DNA from: Pseudomethylobacillus aquaticus
Lineage (GTDB): Bacteria > Pseudomonadota > Gammaproteobacteria > Burkholderiales > Methylophilaceae
Direction of reading: 5' to 3'
Assembly: GCF_003730115.1 (NCBI RefSeq)
Contig: NZ_RJVP01000001.1
Span: 700,788 to 764,787, forward strand
Length of the DNA: 64,000 bases
The first letter of the stretch is position 1, and every line of letters starts with the position of its first letter. This document shows, in pieces, positions 18,201 to 27,851 of the stretch. A program made the position numbers and the translations under genes. The notes below the pieces were generated by a model, which saw only the letters and a program-made list of their open reading frames with translations, had not been told where the DNA came from and searched no databases.

Positions 18201-18947
18201 TTATTCAATGCGGGTACCGATACGGCCGAAGTCATCGAAATTCCACCAGATCAGGAAGGCACGGCCAACCAGATTATCTTCCGGCACAAAACCCCACACG
18301 CGGCTGTCACGGCTGTTGTCACGGTTGTCGCCCATGGCGAAATAATGCCCTTCCGGCACCACGGCTTCGCCGTCGATAGACAGGCTGTCGTCATGGATCA
18401 GCGTGTCGTAATGCTTGTCGCCCATCTGTTCCTGTATGCGCCGCGCACTGATCATGCTGAGGCCGGAGCCTACATAATCGTAGTTGCCATCGGCCGTGGT
18501 GGGCACCGGCTGGTCGTTCACGAACAGCTGCTTGTCGCGGTAGCTGATCCTGTCGCCTGGCAGGCCGACCACACGCTTGATGTAGTCGATGGACGGGTCA
18601 GGCGGGTAATGGAACACGAACACATCACCACGCTTGGGCTCACCCAGGGCGATGAAGGTGTTGTTCAGGATGGGCACGCGCAGGCCGTAGGTGAATTTGT
18701 TGACCAGGATGAAATCGCCCGCCAGCAAGGTGGGCATCATGGAGCCGGACGGGATCTTGAACGGCTCGACGATGAAAGAGCGGATCACGAACACCAGCAG
18801 GATCACCGGGAAGAAACTCTTGGAATACTCCACCAGTACCGGCTCGGCCTTGCCCGGCGCACGGCGCTTCTTGAGAAACAGGCTATCCAGCAACCAGATT
18901 AAGCCGGTCACCGCCAGGATCACCAGCATGAACAATGCAAACATCAT
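18201..18947 (-). CDS. lepB: Signal peptidase I
   Basis: 248 residues from the ATG at 18947, which has GGAGGT eight bases upstream; starting at 18962 would put the start inside that ribosome-binding site. Two N-terminal membrane helices (~1-22 and ~50-68), then the Ser/Lys dyad: PSGSMMPTLLAGDFILV (Ser nucleophile) and KRVVGLPGDRI (Lys), and the box E GDNRDNSRDSR. Cleaves signal peptides of exported proteins at the outer face of the inner membrane. Pairs with lepA upstream. The small DUF4845 gene often found between lepB and rnc is missing; only 39 bp separate them. Confidence 0.97.
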   Translation of the reverse strand: MMFALFMLVILAVTGLIWLLDSLFLKKRRAPGKAEPVLVEYSKSFFPVILLVFVIRSFIVEPFKIPSGSMMPTLLAGDFILVNKFTYGLRVPILNNTFIALGEPKRGDVFVFHYPPDPSIDYIKRVVGLPGDRISYRDKQLFVNDQPVPTTADGNYDYVGSGLSMISARRIQEQMGDKHYDTLIHDDSLSIDGEAVVPEGHYFAMGDNRDNSRDSRVWGFVPEDNLVGRAFLIWWNFDDFGRIGTRIE

Positions 18948-19062
18948 AGGTACAACCTCCACTGACTGCCGCCATGTCCGCCTGCATGCGCAGCGCCATT
19001 GGCCAATTGGGTATGCTGAGCAGGCCAGCTGACAGCTTGCAGCGCAAGGCCGTCAGCGCCCA

Positions 19063-20856
19063 TCATTTGTCTTCGACCTGCAGAATGGCGAGGAAGGCTT
19101 CCTGCGGGATCTCCACATTGCCCACCTGCTTCATGCGCTTCTTGCCTTCTTTTTGTTTCTCCAGCAGCTTCTTCTTGCGCGTGATGTCGCCACCATAACA
19201 CTTGGCCAGCACGTTCTTGCGCATGGCTTTCACGGTCTCGCGCGAGATGATGTTGGCGCCGATGGCGGCTTGCACGGCCACGTCGAACATCTGGCGCGGG
19301 ATCAGTTCGCGCATCTTGGCGCATAGCTGACGGCCACGGTACACGCTGTTGGCGCGGTGCACGATCAGCGACAGGGCATCGACACGCTCACCGTTGACCA
19401 TGATGTCCAGCTTGACCAGGTCAGCGGCACGGAATTCCAGAAACTCGTAATCCATGGAGGCATAGCCACGCGACACCGATTTCAGCTTGTCGAAGAAATC
19501 CAGCACCACTTCATTGAGCGGCATCTCGTAGGTGAGCATGACCTGGCGGCCCATGTATTGCATATTGCGCTGCACGCCTCGCTTGCCATTGCACAGCGTC
19601 ATCACCGGGCCTACATAATCCTGTGGCATCAGCAGATTGACGGTGATCATGGGCTCGCGGATCTCGTCGATGCGTGAAGGCTCGGGCAGGCGCGAAGGAT
19701 TCTCGATCTGCTGCACTTCACCGCTCTTAAGCAACAACTCATAAACCACGGTCGGTGCCGTGGTGATGAGGTCCATATCGTATTCACGCTCCAGCCGCTC
19801 CTGCACGATCTCCATGTGCAGCAGACCCAGGAAGCCGCAACGGAAGCCAAAGCCCAGTGCCGTGGAGTTCTCCGGCTCGTATTGCAGGGAGGCATCGTTG
19901 AGTTGCAGTTTTTCGAGCGCGGTACGCAAGGCTTCGAACTGGTTGGATTCCACCGGATACAAACCGGCGAACACCTGTGGCTGCACTTCCTTGAAGCCGG
20001 GCAAGGCCTCGGCAGCCGGGCGCGTATCCAGCGTGACGGTATCGCCCACCTTGGCAGCCGTCAGCTCCTTGATACCGGCGATGATGAAGCCCACTTCACC
20101 GGCCGACAGCGATTCCTTGACCAGCGATTTCGGCGTGAACACACCCACCTGCTCGCACAGATGCACGGCACGCGTGGCCATCATCTTGATCTTGTCTTTG
20201 GGTTTGAGCGTACCGTCGATGACACGCACCAGCATCACCACGCCAACGTAATTATCAAACCAGGAATCAATGATCAGCGCCTTCAAGGGTGCGGTCGGGT
20301 CGCCGACTGGCGGCGGGATCCTGGCGATGACCGCTTCCAGCACATCACGCACGCCTTCACCGGTTTTGGCGGAACAACGCACCGCGTCGGTGGCTTCCAC
20401 GCCGATGACATCCTCGATCTCCTGGATCACCCGGTCCGGGTCAGCCGATGGCAGGTCGATCTTGTTGAGCACGGCAGTGACGGTCACGCCCAGGTCGATG
20501 GCGGTATAACAGTTGGCCACACTCTGCGCTTCCACACCTTGCGAGGCGTCCACCACCAGCAACGCGCCTTCGCAGGCAGACAGCGAACGGCTCACCTCAT
20601 AGGAAAAGTCGACGTGGCCCGGAGTATCGATCAGGTTGAGCTGATAACGCTGACCGTCCAGCGCCACATAGTCCAGTGCCGCGGTCTGCGCCTTGATGGT
20701 GATGCCGCGCTCGCGCTCCAGGTCCATGGAGTCGAGCACCTGAGCCTCCATTTCACGGTCAGACAAACCACCACACAGGTGGATGATGCGGTCAGCCAGC
20801 GTGGATTTACCGTGGTCGATGTGGGCGATGATGGAGAAATTACGGATATTTTTCAT
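19063..20856 (-). CDS. lepA: Elongation factor 4 (LepA)
   Basis: 597 residues, the normal length. A ribosome-associated translational GTPase resembling EF-G but with the LepA-specific C-terminal domain. G1 [14 protein letters not shown]2 [12 protein letters not shown]3 [13 protein letters not shown]4 [11 protein letters not shown], and C-terminal [20 protein letters not shown] are visible. A strong neighbour link is lepA-lepB, as here. Confidence 0.98.
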   Translation of the reverse strand: MKNIRNFSIIAHIDHGKSTLADRIIHLCGGLSDREMEAQVLDSMDLERERGITIKAQTAALDYVALDGQRYQLNLIDTPGHVDFSYEVSRSLSACEGALLVVDASQGVEAQSVANCYTAIDLGVTVTAVLNKIDLPSADPDRVIQEIEDVIGVEATDAVRCSAKTGEGVRDVLEAVIARIPPPVGDPTAPLKALIIDSWFDNYVGVVMLVRVIDGTLKPKDKIKMMATRAVHLCEQVGVFTPKSLVKESLSAGEVGFIIAGIKELTAAKVGDTVTLDTRPAAEALPGFKEVQPQVFAGLYPVESNQFEALRTALEKLQLNDASLQYEPENSTALGFGFRCGFLGLLHMEIVQERLEREYDMDLITTAPTVVYELLLKSGEVQQIENPSRLPEPSRIDEIREPMITVNLLMPQDYVGPVMTLCNGKRGVQRNMQYMGRQVMLTYEMPLNEVVLDFFDKLKSVSRGYASMDYEFLEFRAADLVKLDIMVNGERVDALSLIVHRANSVYRGRQLCAKMRELIPRQMFDVAVQAAIGANIISRETVKAMRKNVLAKCYGGDITRKKKLLEKQKEGKKRMKQVGNVEIPQEAFLAILQVEDK

Positions 20857-20878
20857 GATTGGATGCTTGCAACAACAA

Positions 20879-20894
20879 GGGCGCCTGAGCGCCC
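20879..20894 (-). terminator. Hairpin between mucD and lepA
   Basis: GGGCGC-4 nt-GCGCCC followed on the minus strand by TTGTTGTT. It sits in the 132-bp gap after mucD and before lepA, so it may terminate or attenuate transcription coming from the rpoE operon. A second small palindrome (CGTTGCAACG, 20895-20904) adjoins it. Confidence 0.5.
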
Positions 20895-20988
20895 CCGTTG
20901 CAACGATTTTTCGGCCTGTACGTTTATCGGCTTGATAATGCGGCCAATTTTACAGCAAACGCCGTCTGGCCGCACCTCTGCAGCATGC

Positions 20989-22407
20989 TTACTTGCCGGT
21001 GGTGACCTTAATCGGTACGTACAAGGTGTTTTCGCCGCGCTTGATCAGCAAGGCCACGGACTTTCCTGCAGCAACAGCAGCAAGCTGCTTGTTGAACTGA
21101 TCCAGGCTGACCACCTCGGTATTGTTCAAGCCCAGCACCACATCGCCACGGCGGATACCCGCCTGAGCAGCGACGCCCTGTGCATCGATCACCAGCAGGC
21201 CGTTCTGGCCGTTAAGCTGCTTTTTCTGCTGCGGGGTCAGTTCACGCAGGATCAGACCGATACGGTTGACCTCGGGCTTGGCCGACTCACGTGGCGCACT
21301 GGCCGCTTCTTCCGCATCCGGCATATTGCCTACGGTGATGTTCAAGGTCTTGGCAGCCCCCTTGCGCAACACCTCCGCCTGCGCAGTTTTGCCCGGCTTC
21401 ACGGCTGCGACGGCACGTGGCAGATCGGACGAAGTGGTAATGGGTTTACCGTCGAACTTGAGGATCACGTCACCGGGTTCCAGGCCACCCTTCTCGGCCG
21501 GGCTGCCTTTTTCGATACCCGCCACCAGCGCACCACCAGCGCCCTTCATGCCAAACGATTCAGCCAGCTCTGCGTTCATCTCCTGGATGGCGATACCCAG
21601 CCAGCCTCGCGTGATCTTGCCACTGGCTTTAAGTTGATTAGAGATGTCGATGGCCACATCGATGGGGATGGCGAAAGACAGACCCACGGAACCACCGCTG
21701 CGGCTGTAGATCTGCGAGTTGATGCCGACCACTTCACCGCGCAGATTGAACAGCGGGCCGCCGGAATTACCGGGGTTGATGGCAACATCGGTCTGGATGA
21801 ACGGCACGAAGTTCTCTTGCGGCAAAGCACGGCCCTTGGCGCTGACGATGCCCGCCGTCATGGTGTTCTCAAGGCCGAATGGGGAGCCGATCGCGGCCAC
21901 CCATTCGCCCACCTTGAGCTGGCTAGGGTCGCCCGTGGTCACCTTGGGCAAACCAGTCGCTTCGATCTTGAGCAGGGCCACGTCGGTACGCTTGTCGCTG
22001 CCGATGATCCTGGCCTTGAATTCACGCTTGTCATGCAGCTTGACGATGACTTCGTCCGCCTGGCTGACCACGTGCGCATTGGTCAGCACATAGCCGTCAC
22101 TGCTGATGATGAAACCGGAACCCAGCGAGCTGGATTTATATTCTTGTTGCGGAGCACCCGGCGCACCTGGCGCGCCACCTGGGGCTGGGATACCGAAGCG
22201 GCGGAACAGCTCGCTCAGCCCCTCATCGTTGGGGAAGCCAGGGAACGGCGATGCTGCAGCGCTCTGCATGGTTTGGGTGATGCTGATGTTGACCACTGCA
22301 GGCCCCTGCTTCTCGGCCAGCTCAGTGAAATCCGGAAGATCCCTGGCAACAGCCTGACCTGCCAGCGTCAGGCTCAATGCCAACACCGTAACTAAATTTC
22401 TGATCAT
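20989..22407 (-). CDS. mucD: Periplasmic serine protease (DegP/MucD)
   Basis: 472 residues. Signal peptide MIRNLVTVLALSLTLAGQAVA, then a trypsin-like domain with the triad His (TNAHVV), Asp (KRTDVALLKIE) and Ser (NPGNSGGPLFN), followed by two PDZ domains (~255-345 and ~375-465; GGLEPGDVILKFDGKPI and AGIRRGDVVLGLNN). Degrades misfolded periplasmic proteins. As the fifth gene of the rpoE-rseA-rseB-rseC cluster it corresponds to mucD of Pseudomonas (algU-mucABCD) and is probably both in the regulon and a negative modulator of it. Confidence 0.95.
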   Translation of the reverse strand: MIRNLVTVLALSLTLAGQAVARDLPDFTELAEKQGPAVVNISITQTMQSAAASPFPGFPNDEGLSELFRRFGIPAPGGAPGAPGAPQQEYKSSSLGSGFIISSDGYVLTNAHVVSQADEVIVKLHDKREFKARIIGSDKRTDVALLKIEATGLPKVTTGDPSQLKVGEWVAAIGSPFGLENTMTAGIVSAKGRALPQENFVPFIQTDVAINPGNSGGPLFNLRGEVVGINSQIYSRSGGSVGLSFAIPIDVAIDISNQLKASGKITRGWLGIAIQEMNAELAESFGMKGAGGALVAGIEKGSPAEKGGLEPGDVILKFDGKPITTSSDLPRAVAAVKPGKTAQAEVLRKGAAKTLNITVGNMPDAEEAASAPRESAKPEVNRIGLILRELTPQQKKQLNGQNGLLVIDAQGVAAQAGIRRGDVVLGLNNTEVVSLDQFNKQLAAVAAGKSVALLIKRGENTLYVPIKVTTGK

Positions 22408-22451
22408 TTATTACCCTCGTTCATGATGGAGTTGCATTAGCTGATATGGCA

Positions 22452-22916
22452 TTACTTGAAATGGATGGCGTGCACGGCCTCGGCTGGAAGCAAACGAACG
22501 ATCTGCGGACGCGCGGCGAACTGCACGCTCGCGCCCATGCTATGCAGCCTCACCCACAACATACCCAGGGCCAAGCCTGCCACAGTACCGAGCACCGCAT
22601 GCAGATCGGCGCCAGCACCCAGTACACTGCCGACCGCGCTGCCCAGCAACAAACTCAGCAGGGGCACTGCATATACCTTGAGCGCCCCCACCAGCAACGC
22701 TTGCGGGGCAACCGCCACCATCACATGATCGCCAGGCTGTGCACCGATGGTGTTGCTGGCGCTGAATACGCGGCGATGATGACGGAACAAACGCCCGAAC
22801 AACGCGACCCCACAGCCACGACTCTGCCCACACAGGCTGCACGCCTTGGATCTCACCACTTCCAGTTCGGCTGCGTCATCATAGACAGTGAGGACGACGG
22901 CTTGTTCTTCAATCAT
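22452..22916 (-). CDS. rseC: RseC/MucC family envelope regulator
   Basis: 154 residues. N-terminal Cys motif KACSLCGQSRGCGV, the region GDHVMVAVAPQALLVGALKVYAVPLL (split by me) and two membrane helices at ~75-95 and ~102-122 define the RseC/MucC family. RseC proteins are inner-membrane, linked to sigma-E control and to the Rsx/SoxR reducing system; the Cys cluster may bind a metal or FeS centre. Follows rseB by 17 bp. Confidence 0.92.
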   Translation of the reverse strand: MIEEQAVVLTVYDDAAELEVVRSKACSLCGQSRGCGVALFGRLFRHHRRVFSASNTIGAQPGDHVMVAVAPQALLVGALKVYAVPLLSLLLGSAVGSVLGAGADLHAVLGTVAGLALGMLWVRLHSMGASVQFAARPQIVRLLPAEAVHAIHFK

Positions 22917-22933
22917 GGGATGGATGAAACGGT

Positions 22934-23935
22934 TTATTTTTTGTAGCTGAGCGGACTGCTTTTGAAACTGATGCTGTTGGAGATCTGCATCAGCGTGCTA
23001 GCCGGCACTTCGCCGACCACCACGGTTTGGTAGCCATTACTGACATTCACGAACATATTGGTTGGACCGACACCACGGTGGCCCAGCCGGATGGGCGTCG
23101 CTGGGTTACTGACCGCCTCGATGAACATGGAAACATTGGCCAGACCGTCCGAGAAAATCAGCTGACTGACGGGTGCTGGCTTGTTGGGGAGCTTGCGCAC
23201 CACATGATCGATCTTGTGAAAACCAGCAGGCAGTGCACCCAGTTGCCAGACTTCGGCCTGCGCCAGCCCAGCCTGATCGGTGACTTCTTCCATGACATAG
23301 GGCTTGCGGACATCCACCTTGGGCTGGAACCAGTCCATATTCTGCGTATCCAGCAGATTGAGCTGACTGAACGCGATCTGCTCGACCGGTTCCTGACGCT
23401 CGTTAAGCAACATGGATTTGAGCAGCAGACCGTATTCGCGATCCACCCATAGCTTGTAGCTGTAACGGTAGCCATCTTTGGCTTCCAGGTAGACCAGTTG
23501 CGCGTCACGGCCACCGATGCGTTCCGTGGCGCCCAGTTTGCTGTGGTAGCTTTGCTTGAGCGCAGTCATGTCAACCGGTAGCAAGGCCGGAAACATGTTC
23601 TTGTCCTTGCGCTTCTCGATGACGACTTTCTCATCGCGGGCGTTGAACACCACCACATCGTTACCCTGACGCAATATCTCGCGCGGGGCCCCGTCCAGCA
23701 CCACGATACGGGCGTATTCGCCCTGACCGTAGTTCATGTGGGTAATCTGCACCGACTTGCTGTTGGTATTGACGCCCTGATAAACGAAGATGCCACGGTA
23801 ACTGAGGTCACGAGCCGCCTGAGCGGTCTTTTGCAGCCAGGACCAGCCATCTTCAGGCTGGTTTTCTGCGTGACCCGCCGTGGTCCATACCAGACAGAGG
23901 GCCAGCAGGTATGCTGGCGCTGCTGATCTCATCAA
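22934..23935 (-). CDS. rseB: Sigma-E regulatory protein RseB/MucB
   Basis: 333 residues with signal peptide ending AGHA-EN. Two-domain MucB/RseB protein: LolA-like N-terminal lobe (GWSWLQKTAQAARDLSYRGI, FVYQGVNTNSKSVQITHMNYG) and a C-terminal lobe (LPAGFHKIDHVVRKLP, FSDGLANVSMFIEAV). Protects the anti-sigma factor RseA from proteolysis and senses envelope lipids. Its ATG overlaps the rseA stop (ATGA). Periplasmic. Confidence 0.95.
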   Translation of the reverse strand: MMRSAAPAYLLALCLVWTTAGHAENQPEDGWSWLQKTAQAARDLSYRGIFVYQGVNTNSKSVQITHMNYGQGEYARIVVLDGAPREILRQGNDVVVFNARDEKVVIEKRKDKNMFPALLPVDMTALKQSYHSKLGATERIGGRDAQLVYLEAKDGYRYSYKLWVDREYGLLLKSMLLNERQEPVEQIAFSQLNLLDTQNMDWFQPKVDVRKPYVMEEVTDQAGLAQAEVWQLGALPAGFHKIDHVVRKLPNKPAPVSQLIFSDGLANVSMFIEAVSNPATPIRLGHRGVGPTNMFVNVSNGYQTVVVGEVPASTLMQISNSISFKSSPLSYKK

Positions 23936-24519
23936 CGTCCGCCTTCGGCATACGCCGCAGGCTGGATGTAGTAAGCAGCGTTCGGCGCCATGGATTGATG
24001 CGCCATCAGGTATTCTGCTGGCAATTCGGACACCAGCACTGGGGTTGGCTCGACTTGCCGGGATGCTTGCTCGATAGCCACCACTTGTACGGAACGATTT
24101 TGCGTGAGATTCGTCTGGGCCAGCTCACCCTGAGCAGACTCACTGCTTGAGCTGAGCGCAGCCAGTTCAATGGAAGCGACTGGACCACCGGTCTGCTGCA
24201 AGGCCATCCAGCCCACGAACATGACCGCTGCGAAGGAAGCCGCGATAGACCAGCCGCCGGAGCCAGACCAGGCACCAGCCACCGCACGCAGACGGGATGG
24301 CTTGGGTGCCAGTACCACAGGCTCTTCACGCAGCTTTTGCATCAGGCGCTGCTCGAAGCCTGGCGACAGGATCGCATTGCCACGCATGGCGTCACCGATC
24401 AGATGATAGGTGTCCCAGCTACGGCGCATCTCGCCATCGTGGCTCAGCGAACTGAACAGATGGTCGGCTTCCTCGATCGGAATCGCTCCATCCATCAATG
24501 CCGAAACTTGTTCTTTCAT
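23932..24519 (-). CDS. rseA: Anti-sigma-E factor RseA/MucA
   Basis: 195 residues. N-terminal cytoplasmic sigma-binding domain begins MKEQVSALMDGAIPIEEADH and contains WDTYHLIGDAMRG, the family hallmark. A single membrane helix lies at ~92-110 (IAASFAAVMFVGWMAL), followed by a periplasmic tail for RseB binding and protease cleavage. Holds the sigma factor encoded just upstream inactive at the inner membrane. Confidence 0.94.
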   Translation of the reverse strand: MKEQVSALMDGAIPIEEADHLFSSLSHDGEMRRSWDTYHLIGDAMRGNAILSPGFEQRLMQKLREEPVVLAPKPSRLRAVAGAWSGSGGWSIAASFAAVMFVGWMALQQTGGPVASIELAALSSSSESAQGELAQTNLTQNRSVQVVAIEQASRQVEPTPVLVSELPAEYLMAHQSMAPNAAYYIQPAAYAEGGR

Positions 24520-24551
24520 ATACTTCTCCTCAATGCTGGCAGTGACTACAC

Positions 24552-25286
24552 TTACCAGCGTCTATCTTTAGGCGTGTCCAGCAAGGGCCGCAGCTGCTGC
24601 GAGATGGTCTCGCGCGCGCGGAAGATGCGGGAACGCACAGTACCTATCGGGCAATTCATCAATGTCGCGATCTCTTCGTAGCTCAGGCCTTCGATCTCGC
24701 GCAAGGTGATCGCAGTACGCAACTCTTCCGGCAGGGAAGCCACCGTGTCATTGACTGTCTTGGCGATCTGCTTGCTCATCAGCTCCGTTTCCGGCGTGTC
24801 CATGGTGCGCAGCTCGTTGCCATCCTCGAAGTTCTCGGCGTCTTCGATCTCGATGTCATTGCTGACCTGCGGTCTGCGTCCCATTGAGACCAGGTAGTTC
24901 TTGGCCGTGTTGATGCCGATACGGTACAGCCAAGTGTAAAACGCGCTATCACCGCGGAAGTTCGGCAAGGCGCGATACGCCTTGATGAACGATTCCTGCA
25001 CCACATCCTCCACCTCAGCCTGGTCACGTATCATGCGCGACAGCAGACGGCCCAGTTTGCGCTGGTACTTTTCCACCAGCAAACCGAAGGCACGCTGGTC
25101 GCCGTGCTGGGCACGCTCAACCAGCGCCTGGTCCAGCTCGCGATTACCTGCAGCCGCATTGGTATTGGCACTTGCAGGTTTGGCATCTCCTGCCGGAAAT
25201 TTGATCATGGCCGGAGTATAACCTTGTAGCTTGGTGTCGACGAATCCCAGACTGGAAAACTCTTGGAAATTTTTGCTGTTTATCAT
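24552..25286 (-). CDS. rpoE: ECF sigma factor RpoE/AlgU
   Basis: 244 residues from the ATG at 25286, which has AGGGAG seven bases upstream. Region 2 (EKYQRKLGRLLSRMIRDQAE, VEDVVQESFIKAYRALPNFRGDSAFYTWLYRI in pieces) and region 4 (LREIEGLSYEEIATLMNCPIGTVRSRIFRAR, in pieces) match the sigma-E/AlgU group. Directs the envelope-stress regulon. The conserved part starts near ELDQALVERAQ (~residue 50), so there is a ~49-residue extension rich in Ala/Asn; an internal ATG at 25208 would shorten it but lacks a good ribosome-binding site. First gene of rpoE-rseA-rseB-rseC-mucD, divergent from nadB. Confidence 0.95.
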   Translation of the reverse strand: MINSKNFQEFSSLGFVDTKLQGYTPAMIKFPAGDAKPASANTNAAAGNRELDQALVERAQHGDQRAFGLLVEKYQRKLGRLLSRMIRDQAEVEDVVQESFIKAYRALPNFRGDSAFYTWLYRIGINTAKNYLVSMGRRPQVSNDIEIEDAENFEDGNELRTMDTPETELMSKQIAKTVNDTVASLPEELRTAITLREIEGLSYEEIATLMNCPIGTVRSRIFRARETISQQLRPLLDTPKDRRW

Positions 25287-25420
25287 TGCCCTACTCCCTG
25301 TAGAGATTGCGCTATTTCAACCTAACTAGCTTGCAAGGGAAGACAGCGCTACACTCGCAAAAGTTCATCCAGATATCGCAACCAAGGTCTGGCCCATCAC
25401 CTTCAGATTGTCTATGCCCA

Positions 25421-27049
25421 ATGCAACAATATGACGTCCTTATCCTGGGCAGCGGTCTCGCTGGCCTGACCCTCGCACTCAAGGTGGCGGCCAACCGGCA
25501 GGTGTGTCTGGTCAGCAAACGCAGCGTGGACGACAGCTCCAGCAATTGGGCCCAGGGCGGCATCGCCGCGGTGCTCAACGACGACGATTCCATCGAGGCG
25601 CACATCCAGGATACGCTGGTGGCAGGTGCCGGTCTGTGCGATGCCGCGGTGACGCGACTGGTGGCCGAACATGGACGCGAGACCGTGGAATGGCTGATCG
25701 AGGAAGGCGTGCCATTCACACGCGAGGCCGATGACAGCGGCTACCACCTGACCCGGGAAGGTGGCCACAGCCATCGCCGCATCATCCATGCCGCTGACGC
25801 CACCGGGCATGCGGTGCAGCAGACACTGGCAGACAAGGTACGCAGGCACCCCAATATCCGTGTCCTGGAAGATCACATCGCGGTAGACCTGATCACCTCG
25901 ACCAAGGCCGGCGTGCGTGGCACCGATTGCCTGGGTGCCTACCTGCTGGACAATACCAGTGGCAAGGTCATCACCGTGGCGGCACAGCAAACCGTATTGG
26001 CCACTGGCGGTGCAGGCAAGGTCTATCTGTACACCACCAATCCTGATGTCGCGACTGGCGACGGCATCGCCATGGCCTGGCGGGCGGGCTGCCGTGTCGC
26101 GAATATGGAATTCATCCAGTTCCACCCCACTTGCCTGTATCACCCGCAAGCCAAGTCGTTCCTGATCTCTGAAGCGGTGCGTGGCGAGGGCGGTCTGCTA
26201 CGCCTGCCAGACGGCACGCGCTTCATGCCCGCCCACGATGAGCGCGCCGAACTGGCTCCGCGCGATGTGGTGGCACGCGCCATCGACTTCGAGATGAAAA
26301 AGCGCGGTATTGACTGCGTCTATATTGACATCACCCATCAGCCGGCCGATTTCATCCTGTCGCACTTCCCCACCATCTACCGGCGCTGCATGGAACTGGG
26401 CATCGACATCACCAAACAACCCATCCCGGTGGTGCCAGCCGCGCACTACAGCTGCGGCGGCATCATGACCGATCACATCGGACGCACCGACCTGCCCGGC
26501 CTGTATGCCATAGGCGAGACCGCCTGTACCGGTCTGCACGGCGCCAACCGGCTAGCCAGCAACTCATTGCTGGAATGCCTGGTGTTCGGGCAAGAAGTAG
26601 CACGTGACATCCTGCTACAGCCGGTCAAACCTTGCAGCAAGCTGCCCTACTGGGATGAGAGCCGTGTCACCGACGCGGACGAAGAGATCATCATCGCGCA
26701 CACCTGGAACGAATTGCGCCGCTTCATGTGGAACTACGTGGGTATCGTGCGCACCACCAAGCGTTTGCAGCGTGCCCTGAACCGCATCGACATGCTGCGC
26801 AGCGAAGTGCATGAGTTCTACAGCAACTTCCGCATCAGCAATAACCTGATCGAATTGCGTAACCTGCTGCAAGTGGCGGAATTGATCGTGAGAAGCGCGA
26901 TGGAGCGGCATGAGAGCCGCGGGCTGCATTACAGCCGCGACTATCCGGACATGCTGAGCGAAGCGATCCCCACCGTGCTGGAGCCCTCCAACTACTACAG
27001 CCTGCTGGACCGCCATCACGGCCTGACGGCCAGAAAGAAAGTCGGCTAG
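25421..27049 (+). CDS. nadB: L-aspartate oxidase
   Basis: 542 residues from the ATG at 25421 ([20 protein letters not shown]), the standard beginning; in-frame sequence back to 25307 is not conserved. Flavoenzyme oxidising L-aspartate to iminoaspartate, first step of NAD biosynthesis. Seen: the FAD-binding [47 protein letters not shown], the active-site [18 protein letters not shown] and [20 protein letters not shown] (in pieces). Adjacent divergent nadB/rpoE is a widely conserved arrangement. Confidence 0.97.
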   Translation: MQQYDVLILGSGLAGLTLALKVAANRQVCLVSKRSVDDSSSNWAQGGIAAVLNDDDSIEAHIQDTLVAGAGLCDAAVTRLVAEHGRETVEWLIEEGVPFTREADDSGYHLTREGGHSHRRIIHAADATGHAVQQTLADKVRRHPNIRVLEDHIAVDLITSTKAGVRGTDCLGAYLLDNTSGKVITVAAQQTVLATGGAGKVYLYTTNPDVATGDGIAMAWRAGCRVANMEFIQFHPTCLYHPQAKSFLISEAVRGEGGLLRLPDGTRFMPAHDERAELAPRDVVARAIDFEMKKRGIDCVYIDITHQPADFILSHFPTIYRRCMELGIDITKQPIPVVPAAHYSCGGIMTDHIGRTDLPGLYAIGETACTGLHGANRLASNSLLECLVFGQEVARDILLQPVKPCSKLPYWDESRVTDADEEIIIAHTWNELRRFMWNYVGIVRTTKRLQRALNRIDMLRSEVHEFYSNFRISNNLIELRNLLQVAELIVRSAMERHESRGLHYSRDYPDMLSEAIPTVLEPSNYYSLLDRHHGLTARKKVG

Positions 27050-27058
27050 CTGCGTTGC

Positions 27059-27838
27059 TCAGGCTGCGCGGCTGATACCGAGCAACGCACCCTGCTGGCG
27101 CAGGTCCTCCAGGATCTGGGTACCGAAGCCCACCACCATCTCCGTATCGGACTGACCCAGCTCACTGGCGATCTGCAACAGCGCCTGACGGCCATTCACC
27201 GTACCGGTTTGCAACAGCGCCAGCAGCCGCGCTGTCACCGGGTTCAACTCCACAAAGCGTACCACGTCCTGCGGGTCGCGGAACACCAGCAACTGCACTG
27301 GTTCGACCGCTTTGGGTTTGAATTGCCTGGAGATGCGTTGCACCGGATAGTCATAACTGAGCAAAGCCAGTGCGGGCGCCAACACCGGCTGGCCCTCCAG
27401 CAGATCACCAGCAGTCTCCACACTGTCTGGCGCAACGGACACATCGGCCACCGCCAGCGCCATCTCCACCCACTCATAGTGGGCCAGATGCGGCAGGTAG
27501 GCTGGCAAGCGCAACGCCGGATCATGCTGCTGGATCTGGCTCAGGTATTGCAGAAACTCTTCTGGGATCTTGCGGAATAGCGGGCTGCTGCAACGGTGAT
27601 GGATGAAGAAGCTGCGCACCAGCCGGCGCCATAAACGCGCACCCAGTGCCAGCTGCGCCACCGGAAAGCAGGCTGATACCGAGCTGTAGAAATTGTTGAA
27701 CACGATCTCCGTGTATACCTGCATGCGCTCGGCGCGCACCTGCGCGGGTTTGCGTACATGCCTGGGGTCACGCACATGTGCACAGAACTGTTGCTGATAC
27801 TGCATGAAGCCCGGCAGGGCTGGAATGGTACTGGTCAT
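27059..27838 (-). CDS. bufC: DUF2063 protein, MNIO partner (BufC/HvfC-like)
   Basis: 259 residues. N-terminal DUF2063 domain (~8-105): FMQYQQQFCAHVRDP, RMQVYTEIVFNNFYSSVSACFPV, RRLVRSFFIHHRCSSPLFRKIPEEF (in pieces), then LAHYEWVEMALAVAD. The C-terminal part is a winged-helix-like region (LELNPVTARLLALLQ type sequence near 195-245). In MNIO RiPP systems this protein binds the precursor leader and presents it to the DUF692 oxygenase. It starts 14 bp after the DUF692 gene ends, in the same operon. Cytoplasmic. The gene symbol follows the published bufferin nomenclature by analogy. Confidence 0.87.
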   Translation of the reverse strand: MTSTIPALPGFMQYQQQFCAHVRDPRHVRKPAQVRAERMQVYTEIVFNNFYSSVSACFPVAQLALGARLWRRLVRSFFIHHRCSSPLFRKIPEEFLQYLSQIQQHDPALRLPAYLPHLAHYEWVEMALAVADVSVAPDSVETAGDLLEGQPVLAPALALLSYDYPVQRISRQFKPKAVEPVQLLVFRDPQDVVRFVELNPVTARLLALLQTGTVNGRQALLQIASELGQSDTEMVVGFGTQILEDLRQQGALLGISRAA

Positions 27839-27851
27839 GAAAAGGCTGTTA

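Noticed and set aside
19816..22395. 859-residue plus-strand open frame across lepA and mucD
   Set aside because: It runs antisense to two conserved genes and through their intergenic hairpin. Composition is His/Arg/Gln-rich and without motifs.
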